From a bacterium (GTDB taxonomy: Bacteria; Patescibacteriota; Saccharimonadia; Saccharimonadales; JACDBH01), in contig JAKQIK010000011.1 of NCBI GenBank assembly GCA_029557395.1, positions 1 to 42,057 of the forward strand: a stretch of DNA of 42,057 nucleotides. The letters are read 5' to 3'. Each line of letters opens with the position of its first letter. The stretch's first letter is position 1. The notes below the pieces were generated by a model. The model saw nothing but the letters and a program-made list of their open reading frames with translations. It was not told the DNA's origin and ran no database searches. Position numbers and translations under genes: made by a program. Shown piece by piece: positions 6,669 to 15,058 of the stretch.

Positions 6669-7302
6669 CGCTTAGTATGATTGATTCGCTGGGTCTGAGT
6701 CGTTGGTATGTTTTGCTGGTTTGTTTGGCGGTATCAGCAAAATGGAAGTCATAGACATCGATACCGGTGTCCGATAGTAAAGCATCATGGGTTGGTACTA
6801 TGACGTCAGACTTAGTACTAGCAATAAATTCACAAGCTTCCCTAACTCTTAACCATGGCCCAGACGACGGAGTCAGGAGATATCTGACTGGCCTTGGAAA
6901 TTGGGCGTAAGAATCACCCGGATATGCTACTAGATTATTTATGCATACGCCCAAGTTTTTGATAATCGGGAGGCTTTCTCTGATGAGCTCGTGTTCATCG
7001 CCATAAAATTCGAGTGAGAAAGAGCCGATATTATATATTTTTAACTTTTCTGGCTCAGTGGCTTGATTTAGTTTTGTCACAACTTCGGTAGACCCAAATA
7101 TCTGGGCATTAGGATTTTGAGCTAATATTTTATCAAGTTTTTCTGAAAAAAAATGATCTGGGTGTTCATGGGTTATAACAATAGCGACTATCCGTGATAA
7201 ATCACCTGGTAGGTTTGTAAATATACCGGGGTCGATTACTACCTTATCGCCATCATCATTTTCTAAAAAAACACAAGCATGTTCATATTTGGTAAGCTTC
7301 AT
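6661..7302 (-). CDS. Metallo-beta-lactamase-fold hydrolase
   Basis: This is a 213-residue MBL-superfamily protein resembling the UPF0173/L-ascorbate lactonase-like group. The metal site is visible as THEHPDHF (HxHxDH) plus a downstream His in FYGDEHE, an Asp in AYPGDSY and a terminal-half PTHDA. The longer frame to 7401 would run inside smpB. The start at 7302 is chosen because MKLTKYEHACVFLE is the usual N-terminus and AAGGAGA lies 7-8 nt upstream. It follows smpB with 10 nt between, in one operon. The substrate is unknown; members cleave small lactones or phosphodiesters. Confidence 0.87.
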   Translation of the reverse strand: MKLTKYEHACVFLENDDGDKVVIDPGIFTNLPGDLSRIVAIVITHEHPDHFFSEKLDKILAQNPNAQIFGSTEVVTKLNQATEPEKLKIYNIGSFSLEFYGDEHELIRESLPIIKNLGVCINNLVAYPGDSYAQFPRPVRYLLTPSSGPWLRVREACEFIASTKSDVIVPTHDALLSDTGIDVYDFHFADTAKQTSKTYQRLRPSESIILSVT

Positions 7303-7312
7303 TATTGTCTCC

Positions 7313-7771
7313 TTATGATTTGATTGCTCTCTTGGCATCTCGATCTTGATCGCGTTGTTTGATTGTCTGTCTTTTGTCGTATTTGCGTTTTCCTCGACCA
7401 ATACCTATCTCTACTTTGATATAGCGACCATTAGTCAATAGTTTGATTGGGACGACTGTGTTGCCTTGGGTTTTTGCCTGTATAAGGCTATCGATTTCTC
7501 GCCGTTTTAGGAGTAATTTGCGATTGCGGTTCTGTACTTCTGATGGCAAGTTGGCTACGTTTGTCTTTAGGGGTGTGATTAGTGCATTGACCAGCCAGGC
7601 TTCATTATCTTTTATTTGCACAAAAGCACCCTGCAGACTTCCGTGATGTTCGCGGAGTGATCTAGTCTCTGCTCCTGTGAGTACTAAACCCGCTAGCAAA
7701 GTATCTTTGATATCATAGTCAAAGCTCGCTCTTTTATTACGAATAGTATTGGTACTTTGCTTTTTTGCCAT
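7313..7771 (-). CDS. smpB: SsrA-binding protein SmpB
   Basis: The 152-residue RNA-binding protein brings tmRNA to stalled ribosomes for trans-translation. Matches include RNKRASFDYDIKDTLLAGLVLTGAE, the loop RSLREHHGSLQGAFVQIKDNEAWLVN, the NRKLLLKRREI segment, and the C-terminal GRGKRKYDKRQTIKQRDQDRD tail that inserts into the mRNA channel. Length is typical. The extended -10 TGCTATACT lies 6 nt upstream of the ATG, so the operon mRNA is probably leaderless at this gene. The tmRNA gene itself is not in the window. Confidence 0.96.
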   Translation of the reverse strand: MAKKQSTNTIRNKRASFDYDIKDTLLAGLVLTGAETRSLREHHGSLQGAFVQIKDNEAWLVNALITPLKTNVANLPSEVQNRNRKLLLKRREIDSLIQAKTQGNTVVPIKLLTNGRYIKVEIGIGRGKRKYDKRQTIKQRDQDRDAKRAIKS

Positions 7772-7777
7772 AATAAC

Positions 7778-7786
7778 AGTATAGCA
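7778..7786 (-). promoter_or_regulatory. Extended -10 (TGCTATACT) for smpB
   Basis: TGC-TATACT on the minus strand ends 6 nt before the smpB ATG at 7771. The spacing implies a start of transcription at the start codon. Confidence 0.6.
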
Positions 7787-7845
7787 AAATACAGTGGTTA
7801 ATCAGTAAAGATGATTTGTGATTTGTGAACTAGTTGCAGTATTCG

Positions 7846-8994
7846 TTATTGTTGGTTGATTTTTTGGATTTCTTGTTTGGCGGTATTCCAAATTTCTGGG
7901 GTTTGACGGCTTTTCTTGAGCTGGAACCACCACTCTACTCCCCACAAATCAAATCTTTTCATCCCGGTGTCTTTGGCATATTGTATACGTTTTGATAGTT
8001 TTTCTGGGTTCATGGTTTTGTATAGTTCGTCGATAGATTCAGTACGCATAGACCGGTTCTCGGGAAGCCAGGCTTCGGTCTGCAGTTCGTGAATAAAAGT
8101 ATTCCGGCTAGTTGTAAGCTCGGTGGCGCCGGCTAGAAATCCGTAAAACCAAGCTGGAATCGGATATTCAAAATACCGTTTTGTGATAGTTTTGTCCCAG
8201 ACTCGTTTGTAGATTGATGCGGCTACTATATCTGCTCTAGGCTGGTTAATAGGCCAACTAACAGTGGCGTTATTGCTCCGGCTAACAATAATAGGATGGT
8301 TTGGATCTTTGGATTTTACAAAATCAAACTCCTCAACCAACCTATCACGACTATGGTCTGGGCATTGTCCAAAAACATCGAGGAAATATTCATTTTCAAG
8401 CTGGTATGATTCGAGGGCTGGGCTATCTTTGTAGCGATTGATGGTCATGTCCATATAATCAAGCAAGTCTTCTTTCCATTCTGGCTTTGACTTTATCATA
8501 GCCCACTCGGGTCCATGGCACTCGGGCCATCTTGGTTGTCGGAGTCCTATGGCTAAGCTGACCTTTCCACCAGCTTTTTCTATCATAGCCATCTGCCAAT
8601 CTAATTCACTAAAATCATATTGACCCTCTTTTGGCTCGATATTTTTCCAATAACTCACGAGCCTAAAATGCTTGATGCCTAGGTCGTTTATCATTGCGTC
8701 CAGTGTTTCTTGTGGGTCGACCTGAAGGTAGCGGGCGTAGTCTGGTATAAAGGTAGCTCCGACTATTAGTGGTTCGTTTTTGTGTTTGTTTATATACCAC
8801 TGTGCAATACCGTACATGCCACCAAAAAATAAAACGGCCAGCACAGTTAGACCAATCGCTAGCCGTTGCCAAAATTTATGTCTTACTGACCAAGCCGTGA
8901 AATTATACCAAAACACCTGCCAGAACCCAGCATTTGCCGGTGGCTTTTTAAAACTTGATGTATGTTTTACCTTAGGTTGTTTTGGTTTAGTCAT
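7846..8994 (-). CDS. Membrane-anchored clan GH-A glycoside hydrolase
   Basis: The 382-residue protein has a basic cytoplasmic start, one membrane segment at about residues 45-67, and an outside TIM-barrel domain of the cellulase/clan GH-A type. The acid/base site is QLENE (N201, E202) and the nucleophile is in HELQTEAW (E307), the characteristic NE and E pair at the ends of strands 4 and 7. Conserved barrel segments include FRLVSYWKNIEPKEGQYDF and SLAIGLRQPRWP. The likely role is trimming of cell-surface or environmental polysaccharide at the outer face of the membrane; the substrate is not predictable. It is divergent from the glycosyltransferase at 9016, and the short intergenic region (21 bp) must hold both promoters. 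Confidence 0.82.
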   Translation of the reverse strand: MTKPKQPKVKHTSSFKKPPANAGFWQVFWYNFTAWSVRHKFWQRLAIGLTVLAVLFFGGMYGIAQWYINKHKNEPLIVGATFIPDYARYLQVDPQETLDAMINDLGIKHFRLVSYWKNIEPKEGQYDFSELDWQMAMIEKAGGKVSLAIGLRQPRWPECHGPEWAMIKSKPEWKEDLLDYMDMTINRYKDSPALESYQLENEYFLDVFGQCPDHSRDRLVEEFDFVKSKDPNHPIIVSRSNNATVSWPINQPRADIVAASIYKRVWDKTITKRYFEYPIPAWFYGFLAGATELTTSRNTFIHELQTEAWLPENRSMRTESIDELYKTMNPEKLSKRIQYAKDTGMKRFDLWGVEWWFQLKKSRQTPEIWNTAKQEIQKINQQ

Positions 8995-9015
8995 GCTATA
9001 TTAAATTCTAAAGAT

Positions 9016-9873
9016 ATGAAAAACAATAAATCGCTTACGCTAGGTATAGTTATACCAGTTTTTAATGAGCAAGACCAGATAAAAAGTTGCTTGGATTCAA
9101 TCGCAAACCAGTCGGTGTTACCTGATGAGGTGATTGTAGTAGATAATAATTCATCTGATAACACTGCTACTATTGCTTCTGAATATCCTTTTGTGAAAGT
9201 TGTTCAAGAGAGGCAACAAGGCGTACTTTATGCCCGAACTGCCGGATTCAACGCCGTAAAATCGGATATCATCGGCCGTATAGACGCAGAAACACATCTC
9301 AAATCAGACTGGGTTGAGCAAGTAAAACGAATCTTCGAAGATGAATCAATATCTGCTGTCAGCGGTCCTGTAGGTTTCCATGACGCCCCATTTAGAAAGC
9401 TTGGTTTATTTGCCGACAAAAATATTCGAAAAGCTACCTGGAATATAGGTATCAAAGACGACGCGGTATTTTTGTTTGGTAGTAATATGGCAATGCGAAA
9501 AAAAGCTTGGAACAAAGTCAAGAATAAGGTTTGTGCCCGAAAAGATGTTCATGAGGATATTGATTTGGCGATTCATCTTGATCAAATTGGTGAAATAATC
9601 GCTTTTGACGAGACATTAACTGCCATGACCTCATCTAGGCGCATGCAGGATTCAACCCAAGATTTTTATCGTTATTTACAGATTTACAAAGAAACTTATG
9701 CAGTTCATGGTATTCAAAGCCCGGCGGTTGATATGACGGTTATTGTTGTACTATCAGCTAAATTTGGTGTCAATTTATTACAGCGTGCCTATGACCCAAA
9801 AACCCAGCAATTTTCTATTAAGAAATTTATCAAGGGCGGTAGCGAGTCTAGGCAGAGTCCTGTCGAGCTTTAA
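9016..9873 (+). CDS. Family 2 glycosyltransferase
   Basis: The 285-residue GT-A fold enzyme begins LGIVIPVFNEQDQIKSCLDS, with VIVVDNNSSDNTATIA (nucleotide-sugar binding), a DxD-like RIDAETHL at the position of the metal-binding motif, and GSNMAMRKKAW with a downstream HEDIDLAIHL as the acceptor/base motif. There is no membrane segment. A frame open to 8962 exists, but the start at 9016 gives the normal GT2 N-terminus and avoids overlapping the divergent glycoside hydrolase. It probably builds a surface glycan or glycolipid. No Shine-Dalgarno is visible; TATATT lies 13 nt upstream. Confidence 0.9.
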   Translation: MKNNKSLTLGIVIPVFNEQDQIKSCLDSIANQSVLPDEVIVVDNNSSDNTATIASEYPFVKVVQERQQGVLYARTAGFNAVKSDIIGRIDAETHLKSDWVEQVKRIFEDESISAVSGPVGFHDAPFRKLGLFADKNIRKATWNIGIKDDAVFLFGSNMAMRKKAWNKVKNKVCARKDVHEDIDLAIHLDQIGEIIAFDETLTAMTSSRRMQDSTQDFYRYLQIYKETYAVHGIQSPAVDMTVIVVLSAKFGVNLLQRAYDPKTQQFSIKKFIKGGSESRQSPVEL

Positions 9874-9890
9874 TACGTCATTATCATTGG

Positions 9891-10505
9891 TTACTGGGCT
9901 GAATTGGTAGTTTTCTTGTTGCCATTTTGATTGATTTGACATGAACCCCATAAACCCAAGTTTTGTTCGCGGGCTTGTTTTTCTAGGTTTTTGAATTCAT
10001 CCATCTTTTCAAATGGGAATAACACATAAGCAAACCCATAGCCTTGCCCTATTATCTCAGCATTAACTAGACGCCCATCGGGTAAATACACATATCTTAG
10101 TAATCTATTGTAACGATCGCGGTTGGTGTTGGTCGGGTCGGCCTCTAGTCTGACCGGTTGATTGCCGATAAGTGTTTTTGTAAATTCGCTCGCGGCCTTG
10201 CCGAAACATTGCACGGGTACACGTGGATCTTGTGTTTCGGGTGTATCTACGCCTATCATCCTTATTCTCTCGGTATTTCCACTCATATCTACTGTGATAG
10301 TATCGCCGTCTTCAAACGATTTGACAGAGTAAAGGCCCGGTTGGTTTTGCTGTATTGTACTTGGCGTATCTTTTTTTGTGGTATCAATTTTTTTGATGAG
10401 ACCGTATCTTTGGCCAAGCCAAATAGAACCAGCCAGCACCAAACTTGTGCCTGCATAAATTAATTGCCTTTTTTGTCGTTTTGACAATAATTTACGTTTT
10501 GTCAT
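9891..10505 (-). CDS. Membrane-anchored thermonuclease (SNase-like)
   Basis: The 204-residue protein has a basic N-terminus, a membrane segment at about residues 14-31, and a staphylococcal-nuclease domain. The catalytic set is complete when aligned to SNase: D68 (calcium ligand, in DGDTI), R82 and D87/E90 in RIRMIGVDTPE, and R134 in RDRYNRLL. Such enzymes cut DNA and RNA outside the membrane. In an epibiont or scavenging lifestyle this could supply nucleotides, which is inference. It is the last gene of an apparent glutaredoxin-cobO-terC-nuclease operon and starts 3 nt after terC. Confidence 0.92.
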   Translation of the reverse strand: MTKRKLLSKRQKRQLIYAGTSLVLAGSIWLGQRYGLIKKIDTTKKDTPSTIQQNQPGLYSVKSFEDGDTITVDMSGNTERIRMIGVDTPETQDPRVPVQCFGKAASEFTKTLIGNQPVRLEADPTNTNRDRYNRLLRYVYLPDGRLVNAEIIGQGYGFAYVLFPFEKMDEFKNLEKQAREQNLGLWGSCQINQNGNKKTTNSAQ

Positions 10506-10508
10506 AGC

Positions 10509-11521
10509 TTAACCTTTGTTGTTTAGAGATTGCGGAGGCTTGACCAAGAACGACCCCAATATACCACTGAGTAGCAAGAATCCGATAACTGCCAGGGATA
10601 TATTTGTCGAAATATGTGTTCCAAACCAGCTGTAACCAAATATTTCGTTTGGTGCAATAAACATTTTGAAACCGACAAACAATAGCAAGAATCCTAATGC
10701 ATAGTTGAGTAGCCAAAATTGTTCTTTGACAATATCAAACACAAAATACAATGCTCGCATACCCAATATAGCTGCAGCATTACTGGCGATTATAATGAAC
10801 GGTACTCTTGAGACGGCTAATATGGCTGGTACCGAATCAACAGCAAAGACTACATCTGTAAACTCTACTACTAGTAGTGCCATAAAAAGCATGGTAGCAA
10901 CATGTTTACCATTTTCGACAGTAAATAGTTTGTGTCCGTCAAGGTGCTTGCTAACAGGGATAAACATTTTTGCGATACGGAAGAATTTGCCGTTATGTGG
11001 GTCATACTCATGTTCTTCCTGCGTTCTTAGTAATTTTAGGCCACTCCATATCAAAAGCAGACCAAAGAATATTAGGATTGGTTCAAATCGTTCTATTAGT
11101 GCAACACCGGCAAACACGAAGATGATTCTCAGTACAATAGCACCAAGTACACCCAGAACAGTACACGATGTTGATATTTCTTGGGTATTCTGAAGTAAGT
11201 TAGGATCAGCGACCAGGCAAAAACATTATCTATGGACAACGATTTTTCAACTAGATAGCCACTAAAATACTGCGTTCCCGCTTCGCCGCCATAAACCTTC
11301 CAGATAACAACACCCAATAGTACGCCAAGGACAATCCAGCCAATACTTTGAGTGACGGCTTCTTTGAGGGTTGGGATTTTATCTTCTCGGTGCATGACCA
11401 AGATATCAAACAATATTAGCCCTACAAACCAAGCGCCAAGTAGTAGCCAGTGCCACCACTCTACATTAATATTGAGATGTAGAGACTGAGTTGCTTCTGC
11501 AAAGTAAGAAACAGGGCTCAT
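10509..11521 (-). pseudogene. terC: TerC-family membrane protein with a frameshift
   Basis: Two frames together encode a TerC/Alx-type protein: 11129-11521 covers the N-terminal part (LGAWFVGLILFDILVMHR, EKSLSIDNVFAWSLI, YQHRVLFW) and 10509-11117 the rest (FAGVALIERFEPILIFFG, EFTDVVFAVDSVPAIL). Family sequence expects FWGxLGA after HRVLFW. The bases give it exactly if one G is added at the CCC run 11152-11154 (minus-strand GGG to GGGG). So a single-base deletion separates the halves. Intact TerC proteins have about seven to nine membrane helices and the two acidic motifs (both present here), with roles in metal homeostasis or tellurite resistance. Assembly or sequencing error, recent pseudogene and phase variation all fit. 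It begins 2 nt after cobO. Confidence 0.9.
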
Positions 11522-11522
11522 G

Positions 11523-12092
11523 CTAGTAGTCTATTCCTTCATTGGCTAAGAACTTATCGTCGTAGTGATGTTTCATCTTTGTCATGTGTGTAGCGATATC
11601 TATTTTGTCTAGCAAATCTTCTGGGAAGTTACGTCCTGTTAGGCATATGCTAGTATCTTTTGATCGTGAGTTAATCATCTTTTGTAACTGGGCTTTTGTC
11701 AACAACTTATCAGCTACAGCATTGTTAATTTCATCGCATATTACTAAATCAAATTTACCATTTGTGGCACAATCTAGAGCTATTTGATAAGTATCGTGGG
11801 CAGCTTTTTTATGGTCGGCTTGGCTAATTGCTTCAGCAGAGATATCGCCAGCATTATAAAATCCCTTGCCACCTTTATAAAAAAACAGTTTTTTACCATA
11901 AATAGGCTTGATGTCAGTGATAAATTGGTGCTCACTGACCTGCCAATGTTTAATAAATTGTATATAGGCAACCCTCCAGCCTGCGCCGAGGGCGCGTACC
12001 ATCAGACCTAGGCTAGCGGAAGTTTTGCCTTTGCCTTCGCCGGTGTAGACTATTGCTACTGACTGTTTTGTTTGGTAATCCTCGAAGGCCAC
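11523..12092 (-). CDS. cobO: Corrinoid adenosyltransferase (CobO/BtuR type)
   Basis: The 189-residue P-loop enzyme transfers adenosine from ATP to cob(I)alamin or its precursor. The ATP site is YTGEGKGKTSAS (G18-S25), the atypical P-loop of this family, and the family motif DLVICDEINNAV follows. VCLTGR-like ICLTGRNFPEDLLDKIDIATHMTKMKHH is the typical C-terminal block, and the terminal EGIDY matches the usual ...GIEY/IEF end. Length is standard. No other cobalamin gene is in the window, so salvage of host- or community-derived corrinoid is more likely than synthesis. It lies 3 nt after the glutaredoxin gene in the same operon. Confidence 0.92.
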   Translation of the reverse strand: MAFEDYQTKQSVAIVYTGEGKGKTSASLGLMVRALGAGWRVAYIQFIKHWQVSEHQFITDIKPIYGKKLFFYKGGKGFYNAGDISAEAISQADHKKAAHDTYQIALDCATNGKFDLVICDEINNAVADKLLTKAQLQKMINSRSKDTSICLTGRNFPEDLLDKIDIATHMTKMKHHYDDKFLANEGIDY

Positions 12093-12095
12093 TGT

Positions 12096-12338
12096 TTAGC
12101 TGACTAATCCGTGAGATTTTAGAGCATTATCAATTTTTGGCCTGTCAAAGCCAATAATAATATCACCGGCTATATCAATGACGGGTATACCCATTTGCCC
12201 AGATTTTTCGACAGCTTCTTCAGCTAGCTTTCTGTCGGACTCGATATCTTTGACTTCAAATTTCACGCCAAGCTTATTTAGATATTCTATGGCCGCATGA
12301 CAAAACGCACACCAGCTCGCACTATATACTGTAACCAT
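12096..12338 (-). CDS. Glutaredoxin-like protein
   Basis: The 80-residue thioredoxin-fold protein has the redox pair CAFC near the start (MVTVYSASWCAFC), the cis-proline loop GIPVI, and a C-terminal GFDRPKID helix. It resembles NrdH/glutaredoxin-3-like proteins used by ribonucleotide reductase or thiol repair. An upstream in-frame ATG at 12356 exists, but the start at 12338 has AAAGGGGTGA as a ribosome site directly upstream and gives the normal family N-terminus. It is the first gene of the operon leading to cobO, terC and the nuclease. The pairing with an adenosylcobalamin enzyme would fit a class II ribonucleotide reductase elsewhere, which is inference. Confidence 0.9.
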   Translation of the reverse strand: MVTVYSASWCAFCHAAIEYLNKLGVKFEVKDIESDRKLAEEAVEKSGQMGIPVIDIAGDIIIGFDRPKIDNALKSHGLVS

Positions 12339-12361
12339 TTTTATCACCCCTTTCATCTTTG

Positions 12362-12367
12362 ATTATA
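12362..12367 (-). promoter_or_regulatory. -10 box for the glutaredoxin-cobO-terC operon
   Basis: Perfect TATAAT on the minus strand places the start of transcription near 12356, leaving an ~18-nt leader carrying the AGGGGTGA ribosome site. A second TGTTATAAT lies further upstream at 12398-12406 and is an alternative. Confidence 0.45.
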
Positions 12368-12542
12368 CACTCAAACAAAATTTTCATTTATGCACGTATT
12401 ATAACACCTTGCCTGATTTGTACGCTATCAATTAAGTGTAATGGACCTAAGAAGTCGATAGTCAAAGTTTTAAAAAGACTGTTTTAATAGTTAACAGATA
12501 GGTGTATTATTCTAAAAACTTAAACGATAAGCGAGAAAAAAC

Positions 12543-13346
12543 ATGGAAAATAGTTCTCAACCTATCCCACCCCAACAAACACCAAGTACACAGACTGAAC
12601 ATACTGAGGAGTCATCGCCGACGACACCGGTACCGGCACCTTCAGTTAACCAGCCAGCTGAAGCAATTACGATGCCAGATACCTGGCCAGGGGCTTTTGG
12701 TATTTATAATTTATCTAAAAGAATAGTTTTTTTTAATTTATCAACTATCCTAACCCTTGTTATTATCAGCTTTATCGCAAGTATCACTTCTTCTTATATG
12801 AAGTCATTTATGATTGTTAGGCTTGTGATGTCTATTGTTAGTTTGTTGGTGTACGTTGCTATGATCCGGGTTTTGCTTGATAGCGTTAATTCAAAAAAAG
12901 TAGATATTTCTGAGGCAATCAAGTATGCGTTGAACTTTAATCGGGCCGGTAATCTGTTCTTGCTATCAATCCTTTATTTCTTTATCGCTTTCTTTACACT
13001 ATTATTATTTGTCGTTCCTTTTTTTATTGTCATGCCTAGATTAGTTTTGGCACCGTATTTATTGTTCAGAGATAATCTAAACGCCCTAGATGCCATACAG
13101 GCTAGCTGGGATATGACCAAAGGACACGCAGGCAAGGTCTGGGGTATTATTGGTGTTATAATCTTGTTTGCACTTTTGACTGTTGTCCTCGTTGGTATTT
13201 ATCTATTGATAGTTTATACGGCGGCCTTTGTAATATTGATTGAGTTTTTGAGTAAGCAAAAAGCTACGTCTGATGCAACTACTCAGGCAAATTCCCCACA
13301 AGCCCCAGTACCAAGTACTCCTGACTCGGTTTCTACAGTGCAGTAA
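12543..13346 (+). CDS. Multi-pass membrane protein with Pro/Ser/Thr-rich ends
   Basis: In this 267-residue protein, the first ~45 residues and the last ~30 are rich in Pro, Thr, Ser and Gln and probably disordered. Between them are about five hydrophobic segments, with a reentrant-looking motif PRLVLAPYLLFRDNLNALDA and IQASWDMTKGHAGKVWGIIG. That motif is shared by DUF975-like and glycerophosphodiesterase-membrane-domain-like permease or scaffold proteins (family resemblance only). It is a stand-alone gene preceding the ATP synthase operon, with an extended TGTATTAT -10 candidate at about 12503-12510. The function is unknown. A shorter frame in another register over its 5' end is an artefact. 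Confidence 0.75.
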   Translation: MENSSQPIPPQQTPSTQTEHTEESSPTTPVPAPSVNQPAEAITMPDTWPGAFGIYNLSKRIVFFNLSTILTLVIISFIASITSSYMKSFMIVRLVMSIVSLLVYVAMIRVLLDSVNSKKVDISEAIKYALNFNRAGNLFLLSILYFFIAFFTLLLFVVPFFIVMPRLVLAPYLLFRDNLNALDAIQASWDMTKGHAGKVWGIIGVIILFALLTVVLVGIYLLIVYTAAFVILIEFLSKQKATSDATTQANSPQAPVPSTPDSVSTVQ

Positions 13347-13474
13347 CCATAACTAAATTTTATCTGAACAAAAGGTAGATTTCGACAAAAAAGTTTGTTT
13401 GGATGCTTACAGTTAATTACAGAGATAAAAAAGCTAGCAAATAATCCCTAAGCTATGTATATTTAAACTGCCTA

Positions 13475-13504
13475 TTGACAAATATTGATATTATGTGATA
13501 CAAT
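13475..13504 (+). promoter_or_regulatory. Promoter of the ATP synthase operon
   Basis: The promoter has a perfect -35 TTGACA (13475-13480), an 18-bp spacer, the extension TGA and -10 TACAAT (13499-13504). Predicted transcription starts near 13511, giving a ~75-nt leader. The rest of the 13347-13585 gap holds nothing else I can identify. Confidence 0.82.
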
Positions 13505-13585
13505 GAGAATATAGAGTATTGCAGTAAACAATAGACTAATACCGTTAAAAACTTGTCTTAAGCATAAATAATCTGTTATAGTGCG

Positions 13586-13939
13586 ATGCGTATGGGTAGA
13601 AAACACCGCACTAAAAGTAAGCGACGGTCTAGGTATGTAGACCCTGCTGTTGAATCTATAGATCAAATGGCTGTGATTAATGCTCGCGATATGATGTTTG
13701 GAAATCTAGTTAGTATGGGCTGGCGTCTAGCGGTCATGGTTTTATTACCTATTTTTATTGGAGTTCAGATTGATAAATGGTTGGATTCTTCGCCGTCGGT
13801 TACATTGGCGGCTTTTTTTATTGCTATTTTTGGTGCAGGCGTATTAATCTATAGAACGTATAATGAAATGAATAGTCAGTCAGAAATAGACTCAAGGATA
13901 AAGCGTATCAAAAAATCGAGAGGAAAAAATAATGTTTAG
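13586..13939 (+). CDS. atpI: AtpI-like F1Fo ATP synthase assembly/ion-channel protein
   Basis: The 117-residue protein has a very basic N-terminus (about 1-20), two membrane helices (about 46-62 and 71-88) and a basic C-terminus. The segment GVQIDKWLDSSPSVTLAAFFIAIFGAG is the usual GxxLDxxxxTxP...lxGi pattern of the AtpI/ATPase gene 1 family. Its place immediately upstream of atpB is the normal position. AtpI helps c-ring assembly and may carry divalent cations. It overlaps atpB by 8 nt. An internal ATG two codons later is an equally possible start; neither has a strong ribosome site. Confidence 0.85.
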   Translation: MRMGRKHRTKSKRRSRYVDPAVESIDQMAVINARDMMFGNLVSMGWRLAVMVLLPIFIGVQIDKWLDSSPSVTLAAFFIAIFGAGVLIYRTYNEMNSQSEIDSRIKRIKKSRGKNNV

Positions 13940-14774
13940 TAATCTGATAGCAGGCTTTTTTGCGACAGCCGAGTCTGAGGGGCCGGCAATTCATATAACT
14001 CCAGGTGAGATATTCCAGGTAAACGGTATTAGTATTACCAACTCTATGATCTACGGACTAATATCGTCTATTCTAATCATTGTTTTTTTGATAATTGTGG
14101 CCAGACGTATGACGGTTAAGCCAAAACGTGGGGTGATTCAATTTGTTGAGATTGGTGCTGAGTTTATTGTTAATACAATTCAGAACTCTATGGGATCACG
14201 TAAAAAAGCAATAAAGTATGCACCAATCTTTGCTACCGCTTTTTTCTTTGTTATGTTCAGCAACTGGCTTGGTCTCATACCAGGTTCGGGTGAATCACTT
14301 ATGTATAATAGTCAACCGGTTATTAGGCCTTTTACTGCCGATCTCAATGCTACTTTGGCTGCCTCAACTATCATGATGATACTCGTGCAATATTTTGCAA
14401 TCAAAGAGTCGGGCGTAGCAAAACATATCAGGCATTTTTTTGCTGGTAGCCTCTGGAATCCAGCAACCTATCTCTTGGGAATTTTTGAGGTATTCTCTGA
14501 GTTCACCAAGATATTTAGCTTGGCACTAAGATTATTTTTGAATGTTGCTATTGGTGAAGCTATTATCGCAATTTTTTCATACCTAGGTAGTTTTGCCGCG
14601 CCTATCACTACCCTGCCGATTTTGTTGCTCGAATTATTTATTGGAGCGCTACAGGCTTATATTTTTACAATGTTGACTATTATGTACTTATCAGCAGCGA
14701 TCAAACATGATCATGATGTGGATGAGCTTGAAAGACACGAGCTGGCAAAGGCAGCGACTGCAAAGACAGCATAA
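13932..14774 (+). CDS. atpB: F1Fo ATP synthase subunit a
   Basis: The 280-residue membrane subunit forms the proton half-channels of Fo. The essential arginine is R200 in IFSLALRLFLNVAIGE, the segment that faces the c-ring. FSNWLGLIPG and LLELFIGALQAYIFTMLTIMYL are the other family landmarks. About five to six membrane helices are present. The N-terminal stretch TAESEGPAIHITPGEIF faces outside. Length and motifs are ordinary. It overlaps atpI and is followed by atpE after a 51-nt gap with a GGAG ribosome site. Confidence 0.96.
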   Translation: MFSNLIAGFFATAESEGPAIHITPGEIFQVNGISITNSMIYGLISSILIIVFLIIVARRMTVKPKRGVIQFVEIGAEFIVNTIQNSMGSRKKAIKYAPIFATAFFFVMFSNWLGLIPGSGESLMYNSQPVIRPFTADLNATLAASTIMMILVQYFAIKESGVAKHIRHFFAGSLWNPATYLLGIFEVFSEFTKIFSLALRLFLNVAIGEAIIAIFSYLGSFAAPITTLPILLLELFIGALQAYIFTMLTIMYLSAAIKHDHDVDELERHELAKAATAKTA

Positions 14775-14825
14775 TAGTAAAGTTTTTAAGAGTAATATAA
14801 TTTATAAAAGGAGTTAATAACTAAA

Positions 14826-15032
14826 ATGGAACTTGATGTACTAGCAAAAGGTATAATGATGGGATTTGGCATGCTTGGGCCTGCTATCGGTATTGGTTTG
14901 ATTGGTTCTTCATTCATGAACGCTGTCGGACGTAATCCAGAGGCGGCAAAGTATTTTGGACAGATATTTGTGATTATCGCTATCGTTGAGCTAATGGCTC
15001 TCCTAGTGTTTGCATCGCTATTTATAATTTAG
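14826..15032 (+). CDS. atpE: F1Fo ATP synthase subunit c
   Basis: The 68-residue hairpin of two membrane helices has the loop GRNPEAAKYF (R36-N37-P38) contacting F1. The ion-binding acid is E55 in IIAIVELMALL. Helix 1 has the glycine-rich GPAIGIGLIGSSF. A sodium-type c subunit would carry Gln on helix 1 about 13 residues before the loop Arg and Ser/Thr next to the acid. Here those positions are I23 and L56, so the ring should carry protons. The predicted protein is short compared with the usual 75-85 residues, lacking an N-terminal extension. Confidence 0.96.
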   Translation: MELDVLAKGIMMGFGMLGPAIGIGLIGSSFMNAVGRNPEAAKYFGQIFVIIAIVELMALLVFASLFII

Positions 15033-15058
15033 TAAAAAAGAAGGAATTTAGATAAATA

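Noticed and set aside
10705..11193. Long plus-strand open frame of 162 codons
   Set aside because: It is antisense to the terC gene, whose two frames match a known family; the antisense protein resembles nothing and has low-complexity Ser/Thr composition.
14826..15032. Sodium-translocating ATP synthase
   Set aside because: Subunit c has the acid E55 but neither the helix-1 Gln nor a Ser/Thr next to the acid, so a sodium site is unlikely.
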